A DNA stretch of 15,965 nt, from contig JAFGOU010000072.1 in NCBI GenBank assembly GCA_016926315.1, positions 1-15,965 of the forward strand, given 5' to 3'. The notes beneath the pieces are model-generated. The model ran no database searches. It was not told the DNA's origin and saw only the letters and a program-made list of their open reading frames with translations. The stretch is from Chitinispirillaceae bacterium. GTDB lineage: Bacteria; Fibrobacterota; Chitinivibrionia; Chitinivibrionales; Chitinispirillaceae. Shown here piece after piece: positions 1-6,920 of the stretch (positions are counted from its first letter, which is position 1; every line of letters starts with the position of its first letter). Both the position numbers and the translations under genes were made by a program.

Positions 1-1316
1 AATGACGCATACAGGGTCGTGCCGCCGACCTGCAGCGCGAAAAGACGCGTCTGCTGGTACACGGTGACGCCGTCGGGACGGACCATCTCCGCATCGATGA
101 TTCTATCGAGCCATGGACCCGTTCCTTCCCGCAGAAATGCCTGATACGTGGCCCGGAATTTCCTATACGTCATGGACGCCCGCACGCCGGCGGCCATGCA
201 CCGGTACTGGACGTCCCAGATCTTTTTCCCCATCGCCTCGCTTGCGGGGATCCCGGAAATTTTCTCCTGCGCCCGGTTGAAAATAATAACGGTACCCGTA
301 TCATCGATGATGGTAATGCCGTCACGCGACTGCTCGACGATGCTCCGGAATTTCAGCTCCGAAGTCTGTGCGCGCTCCTGGGCAAGAACATGATCGGTAA
401 TATCGCGGATATTGAGGACGATGCCGCGTATCGCGGGGTTTGCCAGGTTGTTCTTCGCCCAGGTTTCAATGAAGCGCCAGGTCCCGTTCTTGTGCCGGCA
501 CCGGCACACCACCTTGAGCGGACGATCGGGGTCGGCAGACAACCGGGCGAACTGGTTTTGAATGTCCGGAAGATCGTCGGGATGGATGATCCTGAACACC
601 GAATCCCCGAGCGGTTCCTTCGGATCGTATCCAAGGATTTTCTCCATTGACGGGCTTATATAGGTAAGAGTCCCCTTTTCATCGAGAACCTGGATCATGT
701 CGGATGAGTCCTCGAGAAGGGCCCGCAAACGCTGCTCGCTCGCGCACAGCTTGTCCTCCGCTTTTTTACGCTTGCTGATATCGGTGCGGACAAGCACCAC
801 GTACCGTACGTCATTTCCCGGGCCTTTAACCGGAATGAATACCGACTGCGAGAAAATATCCTCTCTGCGCTGAATGCCGAACCTGGAGTAGTAGTCCAGG
901 GACAACGGGATGGTCACGCACGACAGTATACCCGTCTCGCCGCTGAATACCCTGCGCAAAAATGCCGTTGCTTCCGGTGTGGTTGGGGTATCGTGGCTGA
1001 GAATATTGAACCTGCCGACGATCTCATCCTCCCCTGAAATGGCAAACAGTTCCATCAACGCCTTATTGACCATGACCGTGGTTCCTGAGCCGTCAAACAC
1101 CTGCAACGGCCAGGGCAGCAGACGGAGGAAATCCATGACCTTCCCCATGTGCGTTTCAAAATCGGCCTGTTCCCCGATGCCGGATACACCGGCTGATGGT
1201 ACCGGCTGAAAAAACTCTTTCCGCAGGAAGAATTCGCCCAGGGGAAAGCTTTCGGGCAAAAGATCCGGACCGTGGTTTCCAGTAGACCGCTGCATATCAC
1301 TCGAGGTGAGCCCCAT
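1..1316 (-). CDS. Multi-PAS sensor protein, N-terminal part (C-terminus beyond window)
   Basis: The minus strand is open from an ATG at 1316 to the window edge, giving about 438 residues without a stop. The start has a near-perfect Shine-Dalgarno (AAGGAGG, 1330-1324) seven bases upstream. Three PAS-like domains follow one another at roughly residues 50-165, 175-295 and 305-430. The second is the clearest (DSSDMIQVLDEKGTLTYISP, then IIHPDD, then a PAC-like stretch ending NIRDITD); the third has GITIIDDTGTVIIFNRAQEK. No signal peptide or membrane segment is seen, so it is probably a cytoplasmic sensor. The output domain lies outside the window and could be a histidine kinase, a GGDEF domain or a PP2C-type phosphatase. 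A phosphatase would fit the divergent STAS-like genes, but this is inference. I am sure of the PAS assignment and unsure of the output. Confidence 0.88.
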   Translation of the reverse strand, partial: MGLTSSDMQRSTGNHGPDLLPESFPLGEFFLRKEFFQPVPSAGVSGIGEQADFETHMGKVMDFLRLLPWPLQVFDGSGTTVMVNKALMELFAISGEDEIVGRFNILSHDTPTTPEATAFLRRVFSGETGILSCVTIPLSLDYYSRFGIQRREDIFSQSVFIPVKGPGNDVRYVVLVRTDISKRKKAEDKLCASEQRLRALLEDSSDMIQVLDEKGTLTYISPSMEKILGYDPKEPLGDSVFRIIHPDDLPDIQNQFARLSADPDRPLKVVCRCRHKNGTWRFIETWAKNNLANPAIRGIVLNIRDITDHVLAQERAQTSELKFRSIVEQSRDGITIIDDTGTVIIFNRAQEKISGIPASEAMGKKIWDVQYRCMAAGVRASMTYRKFRATYQAFLREGTGPWLDRIIDAEMVRPDGVTVYQQTRLFALQVGGTTLYAS

Positions 1317-1385
1317 TCGTTAACCTCCTTTATTTCCTTGACTCTTCAATATAGAAAAAGGTGGTTTAAAAAGCATTACCTTTAT

Positions 1386-1404
1386 TACGTATTTTGCATA
1401 CGTA
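1386..1404. promoter_or_regulatory. Inverted repeat in divergent promoter region
   Basis: The 210-bp gap between the divergent PAS and STAS-like genes is AT-rich. It holds a perfect inverted repeat, TACGTAT-N5-ATACGTA. A second pair, ATTACCT (1375-1381) and AGGTAAT (1426-1432), lies around it. The position and symmetry suit an operator controlling one or both directions. No confident promoter hexamers were found; TATATT (1450-1455) and TATAAC (1471-1476) are candidate -10 elements for the plus-strand genes. Confidence 0.35.
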
Positions 1405-1526
1405 CTTTATACATTGTTTTTCAATAGGTAATCTAACAGACTCCGCTTGTATATTCTAAAGGAATTTTTGTATAACCATATTGATATGCCGGTTTATCCT
1501 GTCACGCCTCACCAAAACGAGGACTC

Positions 1527-1913
1527 ATGTTCGAAACCACTCGGGAAAACGACATCCTCTTCATCCGGTTAACCTCAGACACCATCACCGATTCCGACAC
1601 GCACGCAATCGTCGCCTCAGTAGAGCAGTTGCTGTTAAAAGGCGCTGCCGATATCGCCTTCGCCGTTACCGTCGGCGCGCTTTCCAACCAGTTGCGCATT
1701 TCGGCGCTGCTACTCCTTGTCAAGGACATCGCGTTCCGTCATCGCGCGCGGCTGTTTCTTGTAGAAAACAATGCCGACGGCAACGGCATTTATAAAACCT
1801 TGTGCGCTACCTTGCATATTCCGCGGTATGATAACGAACACGAACTGCTGGCCACGGTCCGCCTCAAAGAACCTGCCGTGCCGGCTGACACCCCTGTTTT
1901 CAAGGAGACGTAA
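1527..1913 (+). CDS. STAS-like protein, degenerate (first copy)
   Basis: A 128-residue soluble protein with the alternating strand/helix order of STAS (anti-sigma-factor antagonist) domains. An N-terminal strand (ENDILFIRLTS) is followed by a hydrophobic strand and helix (IAFAVTVGALSNQLRISALL), a second strand (RARLFLVENN) and a C-terminal helix (YDNEHELLATV). STAS proteins of the SpoIIAA/RsbV type bind anti-sigma kinases and are switched by phosphorylation of a Ser in a D-S-S-G-like loop. Here the matching loop reads GALSNQLR, so the phosphorylation site is altered or absent. The start has GAGG at 1519-1522. It heads a three-gene cluster with a second STAS-like protein downstream. The fold is inferred from pattern and spacing, so a partner-switching role is plausible but unproven. 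Confidence 0.6.
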   Translation: MFETTRENDILFIRLTSDTITDSDTHAIVASVEQLLLKGAADIAFAVTVGALSNQLRISALLLLVKDIAFRHRARLFLVENNADGNGIYKTLCATLHIPRYDNEHELLATVRLKEPAVPADTPVFKET

Positions 1914-1917
1914 CGTC

Positions 1918-2118
1918 ATGGACAAAAAAAACAACAAAAAAACGCCGAATCCGGGAGCGAAAAAAACGAAAACCATCGCGCCGGAACAATTGATCGCCGA
2001 GATCAATAAGCGGGCCTTTTATCTCTCTCTTGAGCGGGGCAACAACCGTCCCGGAGCGCCTCTGGAGGACTGGCTGACTGCCGAAAAAGAGATCAAAGCC
2101 AGACATGGAATTGCCTGA
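1918..2118 (+). CDS. DUF2934 family small protein
   Basis: A 66-residue protein with a Lys/Asn-rich N-terminus (residues 1-22) and a compact C-terminal motif: IAEINKRAFYLSLERG, then LEDWLTAEKEI. This matches the DUF2934 pattern (I..RAY.L...RG......DWL.AE.E), whose function is unknown. The start at 1918 follows the previous stop by four bases and has AAGGAGACG upstream in the end of that gene. A longer reading from 1771 in the same frame exists, but it would overlap the STAS-like gene by more than 140 bases and is not preferred. It sits between two STAS-like genes, so the three are probably co-transcribed. DUF2934 proteins are usually short, and this one is of typical size. Confidence 0.75.
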   Translation: MDKKNNKKTPNPGAKKTKTIAPEQLIAEINKRAFYLSLERGNNRPGAPLEDWLTAEKEIKARHGIA

Positions 2119-2152
2119 TTTCTTCAGCTAGGCCTTATAAAATCAACCGTTT

Positions 2153-2548
2153 ATGTCCGTCAAAGAACTGGAAAAAGACGGGTTTGTCTATCTCGCCTAC
2201 CACCGGAAAGGATATGAGGATTTTCTTCTTTTCCGAAAGGCGCTTGTGCATTTCCTGCAGTCCGGGAGCAAGCACAAAGACATCGTGATCGATATGACAA
2301 AAAACAGCTCCATTTCCGAGATTGAAATTGCGCTTCTGGCGAATACGGTGCGTCAATTCCAGGGGAGCGAGCGGCAGTTGCGGATAATCGCATCCCGTGA
2401 CGTAAGGGCAAAACTGGAAGCGATAAATCTATTCATGGCGGGTAATTCAATGATTTTCGAAAGCCACGAGGCGCTGTTGGAAACCTTGAATATTCCCCGG
2501 GATAAAACGGAATCTGCTGATCCCTCCCTGCCCTCTTGCACTGGCTGA
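2153..2548 (+). CDS. STAS-like protein (second copy)
   Basis: A 131-residue soluble protein resembling the STAS fold more clearly than the first copy. It has a strand (GFVYLAYHRK), a helix (EDFLLFRKALVHFL), a strand ending in an acidic residue (DIVIDMTKN), the switch loop and helix (SSISEIEIALLANTVRQFQG), a strand (QLRIIASRD), and a last helix (FESHEALLETLN). The IVIDMTKNSSIS segment lies where canonical anti-sigma antagonists carry D..G...DSSG. Serines are present but the Gly is missing, so phosphorylation control is uncertain. It starts 34 bases after the DUF2934 gene with only a weak Shine-Dalgarno (CTAGG). Its last codons contain the -35 element of the next promoter. A role in partner switching with the divergent PAS protein is inference. 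Confidence 0.62.
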   Translation: MSVKELEKDGFVYLAYHRKGYEDFLLFRKALVHFLQSGSKHKDIVIDMTKNSSISEIEIALLANTVRQFQGSERQLRIIASRDVRAKLEAINLFMAGNSMIFESHEALLETLNIPRDKTESADPSLPSCTG

Positions 2549-2564
2549 CATTTTATGGTATAAT
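2536..2564 (+). promoter_or_regulatory. Sigma-70-type promoter with extended -10
   Basis: TTGCAC (2536-2541), a 17-bp spacer, and a consensus TATAAT (2559-2564) preceded by TGG, which makes an extended -10. The start point would be near 2571. It overlaps the end of the second STAS-like gene and would drive the membrane protein, coiled-coil and HDOD genes. A palindromic ATAACCGGTTAAA (2565-2577) directly abuts the -10 and could be an operator. Confidence 0.65.
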
Positions 2565-2590
2565 ATAACCGGTTAAATAAAGGAGCGTCT

Positions 2591-2608
2591 ATGTTTTTAA
2601 TCGGTTAA
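2591..2608 (+). CDS. Putative five-residue leader ORF (MFLIG)
   Basis: ATG TTT TTA ATC GGT TAA lies about 20 bases after the predicted transcription start. It has the best Shine-Dalgarno of this transcript (AAAGGAG, 2579-2585, spacing 5). The real gene 30 bases further on (ATG 2638) has only a weak AGGT, which can pair with GACCT upstream (GACCT 2616-2620 with AGGTC 2629-2633). Ribosomes would load on the pentapeptide and perhaps reinitiate at 2638. It may also be fortuitous; expression is inferred only. Confidence 0.3.
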   Translation: MFLIG

Positions 2609-2637
2609 ACTCCGAGACCTCAACGCATAGGTCGCCA

Positions 2638-2877
2638 ATGAAAAACGCCCTGTACCAAAATCATTTCTTCCATGTACTCCTGTCAGGGTATAGCGATGCC
2701 GTCTATTTGGTCCGCTATTTCGCCAAATCAACGCAATTCACCCTGACCGCCATGTTCCGGTCCTGGACCATATTGAGGGCTTTCGCGCCCCGCGAATGGA
2801 AAAAACGGATTGCTGTTTCAAGCACCATCGGTCTTGTTCTCATCGTCTCCCTGGTTGCGTTCCTGACGATGATATAA
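2638..2877 (+). CDS. Small C-terminally anchored membrane protein, unknown family
   Basis: A 79-residue protein I do not recognise. Residues 1-53 are mixed, with several aromatic residues (HFFHVLLSGYSDAVYLVRYF). A basic patch (REWKKR, about 52-57) then precedes a strongly hydrophobic C-terminal helix (STIGLVLIVSLVAFLTMI, about 61-79) that ends the protein, so it looks tail-anchored in the inner membrane with its N-terminus in the cytoplasm. An earlier segment (about 8-28) is moderately hydrophobic and could lie in the membrane surface. It follows a strong promoter and sits 34 bases upstream of the giant coiled-coil gene, so it could be that protein's membrane anchor (inference). The start at 2638 is the only ATG in frame after an upstream stop at 2578. 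Confidence 0.65.
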   Translation: MKNALYQNHFFHVLLSGYSDAVYLVRYFAKSTQFTLTAMFRSWTILRAFAPREWKKRIAVSSTIGLVLIVSLVAFLTMI

Positions 2878-2911
2878 GAAATCGGATTTTTTAAAGAAAG
2901 GCTGGCATGGT

Positions 2912-5515
2912 ATGGCCGTTGACGGAAAAAAAAAGACTACCACCGAAGAAGAGGCGAAAAACTTTTCCGGCCAGATCGCGGATCTTGAACGCCTGATGCA
3001 GAGCGTCCGCACCGAAAAGGCTTCGCTCCATACTCTGCTCGCTTCGATTGAAGAGAAGCAGTCCCTCCTGCACAACGGGCAGAAAAACGTCTCGGAGCTG
3101 AAATCCGGGCTGGGAGAGATCCAGGACGGCTGCCTGCAGATGAAATCCCAGCTCGACCAGATTCATGCCCAGGTCATCGATGCAAAAGACACCCTGTCAG
3201 GCGTCAACGCCCTGGAGGAACGCGTCGGTTCACTCAAGCGGGAACTGGAGCACATTGCGGACCAGGATGCCATTGTTGACGAAATGAACAGCAAGGTCAA
3301 CGCGGTCGTTGAAAAGCTCAACCAGAACAACCAGAGCGGCCTGCTGCAGGAAGGAATACGGCTGGCCGCCGACCTGGAGCAGAGCTTCAATAAGCAGAAA
3401 GACCAGTATGCCCGGCTCAGCCAGACCGCCGAGCACCTGGTCGCCGATATGACGTCGGTGCGTGGCGACCTCTCTTCAGCCAAAACCGAAACCGAAGCGC
3501 TGGCGGCCAGAATCTCCGATTTCCAGCAGGAGGTAAGTACCGTTTCAGTGCTTAAGTCAAAAATCGACAGCCTTAACTCCCTCTCGGAGCTGGTCAGCAG
3601 AAAGATCAAAGCCCTTGAAAACCAGCGGGCGGTCGTGGAAAAGGCGAATGAAGAGGCTGCGCGTTTGAATACCCTCATGTGGGACGCGGATTTCCGCCTG
3701 AACCAGCTGAGCGTAAAATTTTCCCACCTTCAGAAAACCGAAAAAAACATCGAGCGGATCAACCGCATGCTTGAGGAGAGCAAAACCGAGATCAAGCAGC
3801 TTCAGGAGGCCCAGAACCTGATCCATCAGATCGCCGAGGCCAATACCGCGGCACGGACCCTGTTCGGGGAACTGGATGTCCGCCTGGAGCAGCTGCGCGG
3901 ACAGAACGCCCATCTCGAGGAGATCAGCCGAAAGGTCAAGGAGGTGTACAACGCCTCCCGCACCAGCGAAGCGATCCTCAACACCATTCTCAAGCATAAA
4001 GGGATGCTCGAGGAGAGTAACGAACTGATCCGCAACTACGAGCATTCGCTCGAAAAAATGCAGAGCAAGATCGAGGAGCTCCATGAAGAGTGGAAAGCGC
4101 TTGACGCCATCAAGGAACGCATCGGGTTCAACGAAGCCCGCCTTGATAAAATCGAAGGACGCCTCGACACGGCCGAGCAGAAGGGACGGGACATCGAGGC
4201 GTTTGAGCTCAAGTTGCAGGAGATCCGGTCGGTCGCCGAAGAGGCGTGTTCAAAGGAAGAAACGTTCCAGGGCTTTTCGCGGGATGCCGACGACCACCTC
4301 AAACGCGTAGACCAGTTCATGGCCCGTGCCGACGCCCTTGAACTGCGCATCACCGAATTGCGGAACCGTGAGGAGGACATCCAGCCGGTGGTTCAACAGT
4401 TCGAACAGCTCCAAAAACTCGCGGCAGCGGTCATCGAGCGCTCGGAGCAGACTTCTGAAAAAATGGCGTTGATCCAGGAGGTCGATAAAAAAGTCCTGGA
4501 CCTCGGCTCCACCGTCGCTCAAATCGACGAGCGGATGAACGTGCAGCTTGAGCGAAAGACGCTCATCGACAACGTGGAAAAGCGGCTTGACCAGCTCAAC
4601 TACCTGGCGGGTGATATCAACCTTAAAATCCAGAACCTGACCCGGGACCAGCAGGTGGTCCGCACACTCGAGCAGGAACTCGCGGCATGCGACCGGAAAT
4701 CCGACGAGGCCCGATCGATGATCGATCGGCTGGAAAAGGAACGGGAGGCGTTTGAAAAACAACGGCAACATATTATCGAAGCCCGGCGGACCATGGACAA
4801 CCTGCAGGCCACCGCACGCTCGCAGATCGAGGCCTTTAAAGCGCAGACGGCGGCAGGCAGCGAGACCGCGCAGCGCGCGCAGTCGGAATTTACCGCCTCG
4901 CTCGACGGTTTCCACAATCAGATGAAAGCGCTCTCTGCCGAGCGCCAGGCCGTAACCAGGGCGGCGGATGATCTCAAACGGGTGGAAAAGGTCCAGCAGA
5001 GCCTTAAAACCGAGGCCGAGCTGATCGAACGGCGTATTGCGAAAATTGCCTCCCTCGACGCGCATATCGACCGGATGTTTACCAGCACCTCGGAAATGGA
5101 AAAACGGATCGAACTGGTCCAGAAGAATATCGGGATTATCGGCGAGGCGCAACAGAAGATGGATCTCCTGGCCGGTATGGTCACCAGGCTCAACGCGCAG
5201 ATTGAAAGCATCGAAGGAAAGGTGACCGAGATGGAACGCGTCGAACGCCGCGTAAACACCATGGATAAAATCATGGAAACGGTTGAAAAGCGCATGCGCG
5301 AACTTACGCAGCAGCAACGGGTCATCAAGGACGGGGAAAACCGCCTCCAGAGCCTTACCAGCCTGGTCGAAGAGATCAAGGCGCAGATCGACCGTGTGGC
5401 GGAAGAGGAAAAGAACGTCAAAGAGGTTGCCCAGCAGATCACGGAACTGCGGTTCCTGTTAAGCGAAACCGAGGCAAAGATCGCGCTCTTTAAACGAGAA
5501 AGAGACCAGTCATGA
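2912..5515 (+). CDS. Large coiled-coil protein (867 residues)
   Basis: Almost the whole protein after a short Lys/Thr-rich head (residues 1-16) is heptad coiled coil: Leu/Ile/Met at a/d positions, dense Glu/Lys/Arg/Gln, almost no Pro. There is no signal peptide, membrane segment, Walker A motif or other enzymatic motif, so it is not an SMC or Rad50 ATPase despite superficial likeness. Spaced similar segments suggest repeats: near 221 (LNSLSELVSRKIKALENQ), 559 (LDQLNYLAGDINLKIQNL) and 750 (MDLLAGMVTRLNAQIESI), each a 'L..L..L......KI..L' unit. Occasional aromatic residues (LMWDADFRLNQL near 250) break the pattern. Known proteins of this type are cytoskeletal or scaffolding. AAAGAAAGG precedes the start. 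It follows the small membrane protein by 34 bases and is co-directional with the HDOD gene. A structural role is likely; the exact family is unknown to me. Confidence 0.8.
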   Translation: MAVDGKKKTTTEEEAKNFSGQIADLERLMQSVRTEKASLHTLLASIEEKQSLLHNGQKNVSELKSGLGEIQDGCLQMKSQLDQIHAQVIDAKDTLSGVNALEERVGSLKRELEHIADQDAIVDEMNSKVNAVVEKLNQNNQSGLLQEGIRLAADLEQSFNKQKDQYARLSQTAEHLVADMTSVRGDLSSAKTETEALAARISDFQQEVSTVSVLKSKIDSLNSLSELVSRKIKALENQRAVVEKANEEAARLNTLMWDADFRLNQLSVKFSHLQKTEKNIERINRMLEESKTEIKQLQEAQNLIHQIAEANTAARTLFGELDVRLEQLRGQNAHLEEISRKVKEVYNASRTSEAILNTILKHKGMLEESNELIRNYEHSLEKMQSKIEELHEEWKALDAIKERIGFNEARLDKIEGRLDTAEQKGRDIEAFELKLQEIRSVAEEACSKEETFQGFSRDADDHLKRVDQFMARADALELRITELRNREEDIQPVVQQFEQLQKLAAAVIERSEQTSEKMALIQEVDKKVLDLGSTVAQIDERMNVQLERKTLIDNVEKRLDQLNYLAGDINLKIQNLTRDQQVVRTLEQELAACDRKSDEARSMIDRLEKEREAFEKQRQHIIEARRTMDNLQATARSQIEAFKAQTAAGSETAQRAQSEFTASLDGFHNQMKALSAERQAVTRAADDLKRVEKVQQSLKTEAELIERRIAKIASLDAHIDRMFTSTSEMEKRIELVQKNIGIIGEAQQKMDLLAGMVTRLNAQIESIEGKVTEMERVERRVNTMDKIMETVEKRMRELTQQQRVIKDGENRLQSLTSLVEEIKAQIDRVAEEEKNVKEVAQQITELRFLLSETEAKIALFKRERDQS

Positions 5516-5565
5516 TGATGGCCAGGTTTTTCCCCCGCCGCAAAAAAAAGGACAACCGACGATGA
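5512..5565 (+). CDS. Putative 17-residue basic micro-ORF coupling two genes
   Basis: ATG ATG ATG begins inside the stop codon of the coiled-coil gene (ATGA overlap). The frame encodes MMMARFFPRRKKKDNRR and ends in a TGA that overlaps the ATG of the HDOD gene (again ATGA). Eight of 17 residues are Lys or Arg. It contains an A8 run read as AAA AAA AAG, a classical -1 slippery sequence; a -1 shift there would lead into the open HDOD frame. It could carry ribosomes from one gene to the next or add an N-terminal extension to the HDOD protein. The HDOD gene also has its own Shine-Dalgarno (AAGGA), so the micro-ORF may be incidental. Confidence 0.3.
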   Translation: MMMARFFPRRKKKDNRR

Positions 5566-6455
5566 GTGTCCTGCAAAACCTTTTTAAAATCAATGAGATT
5601 CCATCGCTCCCGACCATCGTGGTCCAGATAAGAAAAGTGATCGAATCAGGCTCCTCCGACGCCAGGGAGCTTGCCGGCATTATTGAACACGATCCAGCCC
5701 TGGCCGCCAAGGTGCTGCATACGGTCAATTCGGCGTTTTTCTCCCCCGGTAAAGGCCGCATCTCATCGATCCAGAACGCGGTCGTCCGGCTCGGGTTCAA
5801 CACGGTCGAACGCATCGCCCTCGCGATCGGTCTTATCAAGATGTTCCCGCAAGGATCCGATGCGCTGAACCACATCATGTTCTGGCGCCACTGCGTATCC
5901 GCAGCATACCTTGCCCAGGAAATCACCCGGAACGCCACTCATCCCGCCGCTGCAAAGGCGGGCGACCTCCCGTTTACCTGCGGCCTGCTGCACGACCTGG
6001 GCATCATCCTGTACGACCAGTATCTGCATGAGCAATTCCTCGAGATCGTCTATCACGGAAGGATGCGCGGTATTCCTTTTCATCTGGCCGAAGCGGAGAT
6101 CGCAGGCAACGAAACCCACGGCTTTATCGGCGGCGCGCTCCTCGAACTATGGAAACTGGAGAGCAGCGTCGTTTCGGCGGTTCGGTTCCATCATGCACCG
6201 CAGAAAGCCCCTGAAGCCCACCGGTTCATTTCCTCGGTCATTCACCTCACCGAGTATATTCTCTGCAATACCAGGATCGGATCGATCGAGGGGAAAATCG
6301 ATGACGATGTCTCACCGCTGTTTTCCTTTGTTGGCATTGATGCCTCCGCCAAGCAACAGCTTCTGATCAACGTGGAAACGAGCATCTCACGGCACAGCAC
6401 CACCCTCGCTCACGTTGCCGCGGCCCCCTCGTCGCAGACGCTCCTTACGGTGTAA
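5562..6455 (+). CDS. HDOD domain protein
   Basis: A 297-residue protein whose first 240 residues match the HDOD domain, a non-canonical relative of HD phosphohydrolases found in bacterial signalling proteins. Diagnostic segments are LPTIVVQIRKVIE (16-28), IIEHDPALAAKVLHTVNSAFF (40-60), SSIQNAVVRLGFNTV (68-82), CGLLHDLGIILYDQY (140-154), a Glu/His motif ETHGFIGGALLELW (184-197) and FHH (209-211). The HD pair (H144, D145) is kept, but the later Asp of true HD enzymes is replaced in IHLTEYI (227-233), so catalysis is doubtful. There is no fused output domain; the C-terminal 50 residues are unassigned. The start is supported by AAGGA at 5548-5552 and by an ATGA overlap with the preceding micro-ORF. 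HDOD proteins often act in motility, c-di-GMP or stress signalling; its role here is unknown. Confidence 0.88.
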   Translation: MSVLQNLFKINEIPSLPTIVVQIRKVIESGSSDARELAGIIEHDPALAAKVLHTVNSAFFSPGKGRISSIQNAVVRLGFNTVERIALAIGLIKMFPQGSDALNHIMFWRHCVSAAYLAQEITRNATHPAAAKAGDLPFTCGLLHDLGIILYDQYLHEQFLEIVYHGRMRGIPFHLAEAEIAGNETHGFIGGALLELWKLESSVVSAVRFHHAPQKAPEAHRFISSVIHLTEYILCNTRIGSIEGKIDDDVSPLFSFVGIDASAKQQLLINVETSISRHSTTLAHVAAAPSSQTLLTV

Positions 6456-6462
6456 GCCATAT

Positions 6463-6491
6463 AAAAAAAGGGTGCGTCACCACACGCACCC
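6463..6491 (-). terminator. Intrinsic terminator of the 58-residue gene (bidirectional stem)
   Basis: A perfect 8-bp stem GGGTGCGT/ACGCACCC (6470-6477 with 6484-6491) with a six-base loop. On the minus strand it is followed by seven Ts (the A7 run at 6463-6469). It lies 46 bases beyond the stop of the minus-strand small gene and 14 bases beyond the convergent HDOD gene. Toward the plus strand the tail is not T-rich, so termination there would be weaker. Confidence 0.85.
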
Positions 6492-6537
6492 TCTCGACTC
6501 CTCCAATAGACCTCCCTGAGCGACCTGCCGTTGCGCG

Positions 6538-6714
6538 TTATCCCCTCACATCAACGTTCCCTCCCCGGTCTGCTTCCCGCGCCGTTCGCTGCTCCTGACG
6601 CGCCGCTTCCGCATCGGCACGACGGCGTTCATTTTCCGCCTGCACGGCCTCCGCCCGGTCGTTCTGCCGGGTCCGCGCGACGTCCGCCGCTCTGTCGACC
6701 CCCTGGACTGCCAT
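6538..6714 (-). CDS. Small charged Ala/Arg/Glu-rich protein (58 residues)
   Basis: The minus strand encodes MAVQGVDRAADVARTRQNDR at the N-terminus, then a highly charged helical middle (AEAVQAENERRRADAEAARQ) and ends RGGNVDVRG. A strong Shine-Dalgarno (AGGGAGGT) lies just upstream of the ATG, and a canonical terminator follows 46 bases after the stop, so this is very likely a real, separately transcribed gene. The composition predicts one long soluble helix, possibly a short coiled coil. The C-terminal GGNVDVRG recalls the G-x-x-[IV]-D-[IV] endings of some short motility-associated proteins (YjfB type), but that is only a resemblance. It is convergent with the HDOD gene and divergent from the phosphoglucomutase gene. 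No family is assigned. Confidence 0.62.
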   Translation of the reverse strand: MAVQGVDRAADVARTRQNDRAEAVQAENERRRADAEAARQEQRTAREADRGGNVDVRG

Positions 6715-6754
6715 AGTGACCTCCCTGGTTGACTTATACCTTTTCCTGATATAA

Positions 6755-6871
6755 CTATCGGCATGACCGGTAAAAAACTTTAGCTTTTTCGATATGTTCC
6801 TTTACTTTTTTTTCAATCCAGGCCTTTGCCTCCTCGCTGGCAAACGATTTATCTGGATGCCCTGAAGTATT
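6755..6871 (-). pseudogene. Coding-like remnant without a start codon
   Basis: The minus strand reads 38 codons to a TAG with protein-like composition, including HPDKSFASEEAKAWIEKKVK and HIEKAKVFYR. There is no usable start codon; an in-frame TAA lies directly upstream. A neighbouring frame supplies a TTG start (6894) and KTTKIYKILQG, so a single frameshift near 6860 would give one short Lys-rich protein. It may be a decayed small gene, or chance in AT-rich DNA. It lies between the 58-residue gene and the phosphoglucomutase gene. Confidence 0.22.
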
Positions 6872-6920
6872 TTATATATCTTCGTAGTTTTCAAAAAGAG
6901 CGACCGCGAGGAGAGGACTG

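Noticed and set aside
1771..1917. Upstream in-frame extension of the DUF2934 gene
   Set aside because: It would overlap the STAS-like gene by over 140 bases, and the start at 1918 has a suitable ribosome site and matches DUF2934 length.
4250..5317. 355-codon open frame on the minus strand opposite the coiled-coil gene
   Set aside because: It is antisense to a clear heptad-repeat protein; its Phe/His/Leu-rich composition is the mirror of Glu/Lys/Gln codons and it has no recognisable domain.
6546..6764. 72-codon minus-strand frame over the 58-residue gene
   Set aside because: The 58-residue frame has the strong Shine-Dalgarno and ends just before the terminator; this frame is a shifted Arg-rich shadow.
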